A program made the translations under genes and the position numbers. This document shows positions 7,343 to 15,142 of a DNA stretch of 15,142 nucleotides, piece by piece; positions within the stretch are counted from its first letter, which is position 1; each line of letters begins with the position of its first letter. Source of the stretch: an uncultured Oscillospiraceae bacterium (GTDB taxonomy: Bacteria > Bacillota > Clostridia > Oscillospirales > Oscillospiraceae). The DNA is taken from NCBI GenBank assembly GCA_934636865.1, contig CAKUBI010000036.1, forward strand, positions 1-15,142, read 5' to 3'. The notes beneath the pieces are model-generated. The model saw only the letters and a list, made by a program, of their open reading frames with translations. It was not told where the DNA came from and made no database searches.

Positions 7343-7353
7343 AGGAGCCTGAT

Positions 7354-8190
7354 ATGGCCAACATTATTGAGATACAAAGCTTCAACGATCCCGCGCTCGA
7401 CGTCTACGCGCGCCTGACGGAAAACCAGCTGCTCAACCGCGCGGACCCGGACAACGCGCTTTTCATCGCCGAGAGCCCGCTCGTCATTGGGCGTGCGCTC
7501 GATTCGGGCTGCGAGCCGGTGTCGTTCCTCATGGAGCGGCAGCATATCGAGGGCAAGGGGCGCGAGATTCTCGCGCGCTGCTGTCAAGATATTCCGGTTT
7601 ACACCGCTGATGAATCCGTGCTTGCGCAGCTCACAGGCTTTCACTTAACGCGCGGGATGCTCTGCGCCATGCGCCGGCCGAGGCTCCCATCGCTCGAGGC
7701 CGTCTGCCGTGATGCGCGGCGCATCGTCGTGCTGGAAAATGTGATGAACCCGACGAACATTGGCGCGATCTTCCGCTCCGCCGCCGCGCTCGGCATGGAC
7801 GCGGTGCTTTTGACCTGCGCGGGCAGCGACCCGCTGTACCGCCGTGCCTCGCGCGTGAGCATGGGCAACGTGTTCCTCATCCCGTGGACGTACCTGCCCG
7901 AGGAGGGCGACTGGACGCAGCTGCTGCACGGTCTCGGCTTCCGCACGGTCGCCATGGCGCTGCGCAACGACTCCGTGCGGCTCGACGATCCCCGTCTTGC
8001 GCGCGAGCCGAAGCTCGCCATCGTCATGGGCACGGAGGGCGACGGGCTTGCGTCCTCGACCATCGCAAGCTGCGACTACACGGTAAAAATCCCGATGTAC
8101 CACGGCGTTGACTCGCTCAACGTCGCCGCGGCGAGCGCCGTGGCGTTTTACGAGCTGGGGCTTCCCCCGCTGGGCGAAAAGGAGAACTGA
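7354..8190 (+). CDS. TrmH/SpoU-family RNA 2'-O-methyltransferase
   Basis: This 278-residue enzyme transfers methyl from S-adenosylmethionine to a ribose 2'-OH of rRNA or tRNA. The N-terminal 110 residues form the substrate-binding domain (FIAESPLVI at 37-45). The C-terminal SPOUT trefoil-knot domain has all three motifs: NPTNIGAIFRSA (132-143), LAIVMGTEGDGL (221-232) and IPMYHGVDSLNVAAASA (246-262). N132, R141 and the S254/N256 region are the usual catalytic and cofactor-knot positions. The start is well set, with AAAGGAG (7341-7347) overlapping the previous stop codon, 6 nt before the ATG. The target nucleotide is not predictable; relatives include 23S rRNA methylases and TrmH-like tRNA methylases. 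It is the third gene of the antiporter operon. Confidence 0.9.
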   Translation: MANIIEIQSFNDPALDVYARLTENQLLNRADPDNALFIAESPLVIGRALDSGCEPVSFLMERQHIEGKGREILARCCQDIPVYTADESVLAQLTGFHLTRGMLCAMRRPRLPSLEAVCRDARRIVVLENVMNPTNIGAIFRSAAALGMDAVLLTCAGSDPLYRRASRVSMGNVFLIPWTYLPEEGDWTQLLHGLGFRTVAMALRNDSVRLDDPRLAREPKLAIVMGTEGDGLASSTIASCDYTVKIPMYHGVDSLNVAAASAVAFYELGLPPLGEKEN

Positions 8191-8191
8191 T

Positions 8192-8809
8192 ATGCTGGAC
8201 CACGCTGGCTTTGACCTCTGGGCCGACGGCTATGACAAAAGCGTCGGCCTGTCCGACGAGGGCGACCGCTACCCCTTCGCCGGATACCGCAAGATGATGA
8301 ACGCGGTCTATAACCGCGTGCTCGCGCAGAGCGGGCGCGACGTGCTGGACGTCGGCTTCGGCACGGGCGTTCTGACCTCCCGGCTCTATGCGCAGGGCTG
8401 CACGGTCTATGGGCAGGACTTTTCCGCGCGCATGATCGAGCTGGCGCAGGCAAAAATGCCGAAGGCCACGCTCTGCCAGGGCGATTTTTCGAAGGGACTC
8501 GTCCTCACGCTTTGCGCGCGACAGTACGACGCCATCGTCGCGACCTACTCGCTCCACCACCTGACGGACGCGCAGAAGGTCGATTTTCTCCGCGCACTCC
8601 TGCCGCTTTTGAAGGAGGACGGCGTCATCCTGATCGGCGACGTGGCCTTCCGCACGCGCGGCGATCTGGAAGCCTGCTGCGGCGCCGCGGGCGATGACTG
8701 GGACGCGGACGAGATCTATTTCGTCTACGACGAGCTGCAGCCCCACTTCCCTGCGCTGACCTTTGAAGCCTTCTCCCACTGCACGGCGCTGTTGACGCTG
8801 CAGCGGTGA
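8192..8809 (+). CDS. Class I SAM-dependent methyltransferase
   Basis: This 205-residue soluble Rossmann-fold methyltransferase has motif I VLDVGFGTGVLT (51-62), the acidic residue ending strand 2 in GQDFSA (D76), and QGDFS (96-100). AIVATYSLHHL (114-124) follows at motif IV, and LLKEDGVILIGD (139-150) gives motif VI. The overall shape resembles Firmicutes YrrT/UbiE-like methyltransferases acting on small molecules, but the acceptor is unknown. The ATG at 8192 sits 1 nt after the preceding stop codon, with AAAAGGAG (8177-8184) 7 nt upstream inside the previous gene, so the two are almost certainly co-transcribed. A longer in-frame start at 8108 lies inside the RNA methyltransferase gene and was rejected. 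It is the last gene of the operon and is followed by a strong terminator. Confidence 0.86.
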   Translation: MLDHAGFDLWADGYDKSVGLSDEGDRYPFAGYRKMMNAVYNRVLAQSGRDVLDVGFGTGVLTSRLYAQGCTVYGQDFSARMIELAQAKMPKATLCQGDFSKGLVLTLCARQYDAIVATYSLHHLTDAQKVDFLRALLPLLKEDGVILIGDVAFRTRGDLEACCGAAGDDWDADEIYFVYDELQPHFPALTFEAFSHCTALLTLQR

Positions 8810-8824
8810 TTTCCCGGGAAATCA
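8807..8824. repeat. Perfect 18-bp palindrome overlapping the methyltransferase stop codon
   Basis: TGATTTCCCGGGAAATCA reads the same on both strands. In RNA it would be a 7-bp stem with a CCGG tetraloop. Its first three bases are the TGA stop of the methyltransferase gene. It lies 17 nt before the main terminator. Confidence 0.75.
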
Positions 8825-8841
8825 GCCGTCAAAAAATAGTG

Positions 8842-8877
8842 AAACGCCCCGTATGAAAATCCATACGGGGCGTTTTT
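8842..8877. terminator. Intrinsic terminator between the methyltransferase operon and engB
   Basis: A 14-bp perfect stem (8842-8855 with 8862-8875) with the core CGCCCCGTATG, a 6-nt loop and T8873-8877 ends the plus-strand operon. On the minus strand the same hairpin follows the engB stop codon. There the U-tract is interrupted (UUUCACUAUUUUUU), so it may work in both directions, more weakly toward the left. Confidence 0.9.
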
Positions 8878-8897
8878 CTGTAAAGTGCATTTGCTTT

Positions 8898-9491
8898 TCA
8901 GCCATTCAAATGGGAGAGAATCGAGGTCAGGAGCTGCTCTTTACCCGTGCCCTTTTCCGCGGAGAATGGGATCACCAGCTCATCGTCGCGCAGCGACAGC
9001 GTCTCGCGGATCAGCGCGAGATTCGGCTCGACCTCGCGCGCCTTGAGCTTGTCGAGCTTGTTCGCCACGATCACGACCGGACAGCCGGTGCTCACAAAAT
9101 AGTCGTGCATTGTCACGTCGTCCGCCGTCGGCTTATGCCGCGCGTCCACGATCTGCACGCCGAGGTGGATCAGCCCCGGAGACCTAAAATAGTTCTCCAT
9201 CAGCTTTCCCCAGCGGTCGCGCTCGGCCTTGGAGACCTTGGCATAGCCGTAGCCCGGCAGATCGACGAGATAAAGCTTGCCGTCGATCTTAAAATAGTTG
9301 ATCTGCGAGGTCTTGCCCGGGGACGCACCCACGCGGGCAAAGTTCTTGCGGTTCACAATGCGGTTGATGACCGAGGATTTTCCGACGTTCGAGCGGCCCG
9401 CAAACGCGAGCTGCGGCATCCCGTCGCGCACGAACTGCTTCTCCGACGCCGCCGAGAGGATGAACTCCGCCTTGTTGAAATTGATCGCCAT
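8898..9491 (-). CDS. engB: Ribosome biogenesis GTPase EngB/YsxC
   Basis: This 197-residue TRAFAC-class GTPase is needed for assembly of the large ribosomal subunit in many bacteria. All G motifs are visible: G1 GRSNVGKS (32-39), the G2 threonine T61 in SPGKTSQ, G3 DLPG (77-80, extended as DLPGYGYAKV), G4 NKLD (144-147) and G5 SAEKG (177-181). Length and the N-terminus (residues before AFAGRSNVGKSS) are normal for the family. The ATG at 9491 has AAAGGAAA about 10 nt upstream. It lies 26 nt downstream of lon as the last gene of the minus-strand operon, the same lon-ysxC adjacency as in B. subtilis. The protein is complete with no anomalies. Confidence 0.96.
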   Translation of the reverse strand: MAINFNKAEFILSAASEKQFVRDGMPQLAFAGRSNVGKSSVINRIVNRKNFARVGASPGKTSQINYFKIDGKLYLVDLPGYGYAKVSKAERDRWGKLMENYFRSPGLIHLGVQIVDARHKPTADDVTMHDYFVSTGCPVVIVANKLDKLKAREVEPNLALIRETLSLRDDELVIPFSAEKGTGKEQLLTSILSHLNG

Positions 9492-9517
9492 TGGTGCTGT
9501 TTCCTTTCTCTCAGGGC

Positions 9518-11917
<2,400 letters not shown>

Positions 11918-11923
11918 GGGTGT

Positions 11924-11930
11924 CTCCTTA
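11924..11930 (-). promoter_or_regulatory. Ribosome binding site of lon overlapping the clpX stop codon
   Basis: On the minus strand the sequence is TAAGGAG: the clpX stop TAA (11930-11928) shares its As with the lon Shine-Dalgarno AAGGAG, 6 nt before the lon ATG. The overlap suggests termination-reinitiation coupling of the two translations. Confidence 0.8.
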
Positions 11931-13205
11931 CGAGGCAGGATCCGCCGGCAGTTCGGCCGCCGGCGCCGCCCCTTCCTGATTCGTGCGGTGCGAGATCTGC
12001 GGCTTCTCCGTCCCCTCCACACAGCCCGCGGTGATGGTCACGCGGTCGATCGTGCGGTCGGACGGGATCTCGTACATCACGTTCATCAAAAGGCCCTCCA
12101 TGACCGCGCGCAGGCCGCGCGCGCCGATCTTGCGCGCGATGGCCTTGTCGGCGATCGCCTCGAGCGCCTTGGGCTCGAAGGTGAGCTCGGCGTCGTCGTA
12201 GGAGAAGAGCTTCTGATACTGCTTGACGAGCGCGTTTTTCGGCTGCGTCAGGATCTTCACGAGGTCGTCGCGCGTGAGCGCGTCGAGCGCGGTGATAACC
12301 GGGAGTCTTCCGACCAGCTCGGGGATGATGCCGAACTTCAGGATGTCGTGCGGCTGCACCTGACGCAGGATCTTGCTCTCGTCCACATCCGTCTTGCTCT
12401 TGAGCTCCGCGCCGAAGCCCATCGACTTGCGGTCCAGACGGCTCTCAATGATCTTGTCGAGCCCCTCGAACGCGCCGCCGCAGATGAAGAGGATGTTGTG
12501 CGTGTCGATCTGGATGAACTCCTGATGCGGGTGCTTGCGCCCGCCCTGGGGCGGGACGTTCGCGACCGTGCCCTCGACGATCTTCAAAAGCGCCTGCTGC
12601 ACGCCCTCGCCGGACACGTCGCGCGTGATGGAGGTATTCTCGCTCTTGCGGGCGATCTTGTCGATCTCATCGACATAGATGATGCCGCGCTCGGCGAGCT
12701 CCACGTCGTAATCCGCCGCCTGCAGAAGGCGCAGGAGGATGTTTTCCACATCGTCGCCGACGTAGCCCGCCTCGGTGAGGGTGGTCGCGTCCGCGATGGC
12801 GAAGGGCACCTTCAGGATGCGGGCAAGCGTCTGCGCGAAGAGCGTTTTGCCGCTGCCGGTGGGGCCGAGGAGCAGGATGTTGCTCTTCTGCAGCTCCACA
12901 TCGTCGTCGCCGCCGAAGAAAATACGCTTATAGTGGTTGTAAACGGACACGGACAGCGCGATCTTCGCGGCCTCCTGCCCGATGATATACTGGTCCAGCA
13001 CGTCGTGGATCTCGCGCGGCGTGGGGATGGACTCGGGCGCTTCCAGCCCCTCATGGGACTCGTAGCCATCCTCGAGCACCTCCATGCACAGCCGCACGCA
13101 CTCGTCGCAGATGCGCACGCCCGCGCCCTGGATCATGCGGTGCACCTCGTGCTCGCTCTTGCCGCAGAACGAGCAGCGAAGTTCCTTTTTCCTATCTTCA
13201 CTCAT
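11928..13205 (-). CDS. clpX: ClpX, ATP-dependent unfoldase subunit of ClpXP
   Basis: This 425-residue AAA+ unfoldase feeds substrates to ClpP. The N-terminal zinc-binding domain uses C11, C14, C33 and C36. Walker A is GPTGSGKT (114-121) and Walker B IIYVDE (175-180). Pore-1 loop GYVG is at 147-150, the RKH loop at 223-225, and the sensor-2 arginine lies in GARGLR (361-366). The ClpP-docking loop reads MGFG (262-265) where IGFG or LGFG is usual, a conservative change. The C-terminal tail after about 400 is variable and Ala/Pro-rich. The ATG at 13205 has an AAGGA Shine-Dalgarno (13219-13215) that overlaps the clpP stop codon, 9 nt before the start. It is sandwiched between clpP and lon, as expected for a clostridial proteolysis operon. 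Confidence 0.97.
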   Translation of the reverse strand: MSEDRKKELRCSFCGKSEHEVHRMIQGAGVRICDECVRLCMEVLEDGYESHEGLEAPESIPTPREIHDVLDQYIIGQEAAKIALSVSVYNHYKRIFFGGDDDVELQKSNILLLGPTGSGKTLFAQTLARILKVPFAIADATTLTEAGYVGDDVENILLRLLQAADYDVELAERGIIYVDEIDKIARKSENTSITRDVSGEGVQQALLKIVEGTVANVPPQGGRKHPHQEFIQIDTHNILFICGGAFEGLDKIIESRLDRKSMGFGAELKSKTDVDESKILRQVQPHDILKFGIIPELVGRLPVITALDALTRDDLVKILTQPKNALVKQYQKLFSYDDAELTFEPKALEAIADKAIARKIGARGLRAVMEGLLMNVMYEIPSDRTIDRVTITAGCVEGTEKPQISHRTNQEGAAPAAELPADPAS

Positions 13206-13214
13206 ATGCTAAAA

Positions 13215-13220
13215 TCCTTA
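13215..13220 (-). promoter_or_regulatory. Ribosome binding site of clpX overlapping the clpP stop codon
   Basis: The minus strand reads TAAGGA: clpP's TAA (13220-13218) is part of clpX's Shine-Dalgarno, 9 nt before the clpX ATG. This is the same arrangement as at the clpX-lon junction, and suggests translational coupling. Confidence 0.75.
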
Positions 13221-13799
13221 TCTTTTATAAATGACCTGATCCACAAGGCCGTAGGCCTGCGCCTCGTCGGCCGTCATCCAGTGGTCGCGCTCGGAGTCGA
13301 GCTTGACCTGCTCGGGCGTCTTGCCGGTGTTCTCGGCGAGGATCTTGTTCAGGCGCTGCTTGATGCGCAGGAAGTGCTCCACGTCGCTCTCCATATCGGT
13401 GACCTTGCCCTGCGTACCGGCGGAGGGCTGATGGATCATGATCTCCGCGTTCGGCAGCGCGATGCGCTTGCCCTTGGCGCCGGAGGAGAGCAGGAACGCG
13501 CCCATGCTGGCGGCAAGGCCAACGCAGATGGTGGACACGTCGCACTTGATATACTGCATGGTGTCGTAGATCGCCATGCCGGCCGTCACGCTGCCGCCGG
13601 GGGAGTTGATATAGAGCTGGATGTCCTTATCTGGGTCCTTGGCCTCGAGGAACAAAAGCTGCGAGACGATCAGGCTCGCGGTCGCGTCGTTGACCTCCTC
13701 GCCGAGGAAAACGATACGGTCCTCCAGCAGGCGGGAGAAAATGTCGTAGGAGCGCTCGCCGCGGTTGGTCTGTTCAATGACGTAAGGGACTAAACTCAT
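13218..13799 (-). CDS. clpP: ClpP, ATP-dependent Clp protease proteolytic subunit
   Basis: This 193-residue serine protease forms the tetradecameric chamber of ClpXP. The catalytic triad is S98 (in GLAASMGAF), H123 (in MIHQPSAG) and D172 (in ERDHWM). The oxyanion-side glycine loop [10 protein letters not shown] (65-74) is intact. The N-terminus ([24 protein letters not shown]) is that of a full-length, self-processing ClpP, and the length is normal. The ATG at 13799 has an excellent AAGGAGG (13813-13807) 7 nt upstream, the strongest ribosome binding site in this operon. It lies 116 nt downstream of trigger factor, with a long inverted repeat in between, and 12 nt upstream of clpX. Confidence 0.97.
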   Translation of the reverse strand: MSLVPYVIEQTNRGERSYDIFSRLLEDRIVFLGEEVNDATASLIVSQLLFLEAKDPDKDIQLYINSPGGSVTAGMAIYDTMQYIKCDVSTICVGLAASMGAFLLSSGAKGKRIALPNAEIMIHQPSAGTQGKVTDMESDVEHFLRIKQRLNKILAENTGKTPEQVKLDSERDHWMTADEAQAYGLVDQVIYKR

Positions 13800-13846
13800 C
13801 TTGGTACCTCCTTGTTCATACCATGTTCAAATTTCCGGTATGTACG

Positions 13847-13883
13847 CGATCAACCACAAATGGCTGGCATTTGTGGTTGATCG
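13847..13883. repeat. Perfect 16-bp inverted repeat between tig and clpP
   Basis: CGATCAACCACAAATG (13847-13862) is exactly complementary to CATTTGTGGTTGATCG (13868-13883), with a 5-nt loop. No U-tract follows on either strand, so it is not a canonical intrinsic terminator. It lies 47 nt before the clpP start. A second, weaker repeat, CATACC/GGTATG (13818-13823 with 13837-13842), lies between it and the clpP Shine-Dalgarno. It could be an RNA processing or stability hairpin or a protein-binding operator. It does not match CIRCE or the CtsR box as I know them. Confidence 0.85.
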
Positions 13884-13915
13884 ACTCGTTCTTTCTATTA
13901 TGGCCGGTTTGCCGT

Positions 13916-15142
13916 TTATTCAGCCTTTTCTTCTTCCTGCTTTTCGGCCTTCTCCTCGGTCTCAGCCTTGGCCTCGGTCTTCTTGGGAGCCTTCTTCTTT
14001 TCGACCTTGGCGCTGTCCACCACGAGGTTGACGGCCTTGTCGCGGATGATCTGGGCACGGACGCTGGTCTCGTCAAGATACTTCTTGAGCTCGTTCACGT
14101 CCATGCTGTACTTCTCGGCGAGGTCGGTATACTGCTTCTCGACCTCCTCGTCGCTGGCCTCAAGGTTCTCCTCCTTGATGATGGCGTTGACGGCGAGATC
14201 CATGCGGACCTGGCGCAGAGCGGGCTCCTTGCCGTCCTCCATGAACTTCTTCTCGTCCATGCCGGTCATCTTGCAGTACTGGTCATAGGGGATGCCCTGA
14301 GCCTGCAGGCGCTGCTTGAACTCCTCGAGGAAGCGCTGGCACTGCTCGTCGATCATCGCGTCGGGGATGTCGCACTCGATGTTCTCGGCGACCTTCTCCA
14401 TCAGGCTGCTCTCGACCGCGTACTTCGCGGCCTGCTCGCGCTGCTCGGTGATCTCGCGCTTGATGCTGTCCTTGAGCTCCTTGAGCGTGTCATACTCGGA
14501 AACGTCCTTGGCGAAATCGTCGTCGAGCTTGGGCAGCTCCTTGCACTTGATCTCCTTGGCCTTGACGTGGAACACGACCTTCTTGCCGGCGAGGTCCGCG
14601 TGGTAATCCTCGGGGAAGGTGATGTCGAGATCCTTCTCGTCGCCGGCCTTCATGCCGATGACCTGATCCTCAAAGCCGGGAACGAAGCTGCCGGAGCCGA
14701 GCTCGAGCTCGTAGTTCTCGCCCTTGCCGCCCTCGAAGGCGGTGCCGTTGTCAAAGCCCTCGAAGTCGATGACGGCGATGTCGCCCTTCTTGGCCTTGCG
14801 GTCCACGGAGACGAGGCGGGCGTTGCGCTCGGCCATCTCGTTCAGGCGCTCCTTGACGTCGTCGGCGCTGACCTTGACCTCTTCCTTCTCGGCGGTCAGG
14901 CCCTTGTACTCGCCGAGCTTGACCTCGGGATACACGGCGACGGTCGCCTTGAAGGTGAAGCCGTTCTCGTCGATCTTGTCATCGACGATCTCGATCTCGG
15001 GATAGCCCACAACGTTCAAACCGCTGGAGCCGACAGCCTGCGTATATGCCTCGGGCAGAGCGATATCAACGGCATCGCTGTAGAAAACGCCCGCGCCGTA
15101 GAGCTTTTCGATCATCTTGCGGGGGGCCTTGCCGGGGCGGAA
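13916..15142 (-). CDS. tig: Trigger factor (peptidyl-prolyl isomerase, ribosome-associated chaperone), N-terminus cut by window edge
   Basis: 408 residues are visible, and the gene continues past the right edge. The first visible residues, FRPGKAPRKMIEKLYG, are the ribosome-docking signature (GFRxGKxP) of trigger factor, so about 40 N-terminal residues are missing. The ATG at 15115 is internal and not the start. An FKBP-type PPIase domain follows (GDIAVIDFEGF, then LGSGSFVPGFEDQVIGMKAG, ending near HVKAKEIK). A long helical C-terminal chaperone domain comes next (FAKDVSEYDTLKELK through LVVDSAKVEKK). The protein ends in a strongly charged Lys/Glu/Ala tail of about 28 residues, probably disordered and variable in the family. 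Trigger factor binds near the exit tunnel and shelters nascent chains. It heads the visible part of the proteostasis operon, upstream of clpP. Confidence 0.95.
   Translation of the reverse strand, partial: FRPGKAPRKMIEKLYGAGVFYSDAVDIALPEAYTQAVGSSGLNVVGYPEIEIVDDKIDENGFTFKATVAVYPEVKLGEYKGLTAEKEEVKVSADDVKERLNEMAERNARLVSVDRKAKKGDIAVIDFEGFDNGTAFEGGKGENYELELGSGSFVPGFEDQVIGMKAGDEKDLDITFPEDYHADLAGKKVVFHVKAKEIKCKELPKLDDDFAKDVSEYDTLKELKDSIKREITEQREQAAKYAVESSLMEKVAENIECDIPDAMIDEQCQRFLEEFKQRLQAQGIPYDQYCKMTGMDEKKFMEDGKEPALRQVRMDLAVNAIIKEENLEASDEEVEKQYTDLAEKYSMDVNELKKYLDETSVRAQIIRDKAVNLVVDSAKVEKKKAPKKTEAKAETEEKAEKQEEEKAE

Noticed and set aside
13800..13915. CIRCE or CtsR operator in front of clpP
   Set aside because: The inverted repeat does not match TTAGCACTC-N9-GAGTGCTAA, and no tandem GGTCAAA heptads are present.
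13897..13925. Possible clpP promoter on the minus strand (CATAAT at 13902-13897)
   Set aside because: No acceptable -35 element lies 16-18 nt upstream (candidates are GGCTGA and GCTGAA), so the -10 match alone is not enough.

Overview
The window is GC-rich, densely packed bacterial DNA whose proteins and gene order point to a Gram-positive of class Clostridia, probably an Oscillospiraceae/Ruminococcaceae-type gut anaerobe. The evidence is the cluster tig-clpP-clpX-lon-engB (B. subtilis has a related tig-clpX-lon-ysxC cluster), strong AAGGAGG-type ribosome binding sites, a lactate-oxidase-like FMN enzyme with a Cys-rich N-terminus, and a streptococcal-style MurE domain. No mobile element, CRISPR array, tRNA or rRNA was seen, and no gene-free stretch exceeds 300 bases.

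Layout. (1) Positions 1-119, minus: the first 39 codons of an FMN-dependent alpha-hydroxy-acid oxidizing enzyme. It diverges from (2) 243-2990, plus: a 915-residue protein joining a complete Mur ligase (MurE-like) to a complete ATP-grasp ligase resembling enterococcal D-aspartate ligase. (3) A strong bidirectional terminator separates it from a convergent CorA-type metal transporter (3040-3957, minus). (4) Divergent from corA is an unrecognised secreted/membrane protein (4117-5040, plus). (5) 5203-8809, plus: a tight four-gene run of NhaC-type Na+/H+ antiporter, HAD-IIA phosphatase, SpoU/TrmH-type RNA 2'-O-methyltransferase and class I SAM methyltransferase. It is preceded by a perfect consensus sigma-70-type promoter and a terminator-like hairpin. 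(6) 8898-15142, minus: the protein quality-control operon of trigger factor (cut by the window edge), ClpP, ClpX, Lon and the ribosome-assembly GTPase EngB/YsxC.

How the genes work together. The right half is a proteostasis operon: trigger factor meets nascent chains, ClpXP and Lon degrade misfolded or regulatory proteins, and EngB assists 50S assembly. ClpP-clpX and clpX-lon are linked by Shine-Dalgarno sequences that overlap the preceding stop codon. The plus operon at 5203-8809 mixes ion homeostasis with RNA and small-molecule housekeeping. The most unusual gene is the MurE/ATP-grasp fusion. It could in principle add the third stem-peptide residue and then decorate that residue or precursor, and its acceptor loop lacks the DNPR signature of diaminopimelate-adding MurE. 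Other signals worth checking are the hairpin straddling the antiporter leader, a perfect 16-bp inverted repeat between tig and clpP, and the Cys cluster of the FMN enzyme.
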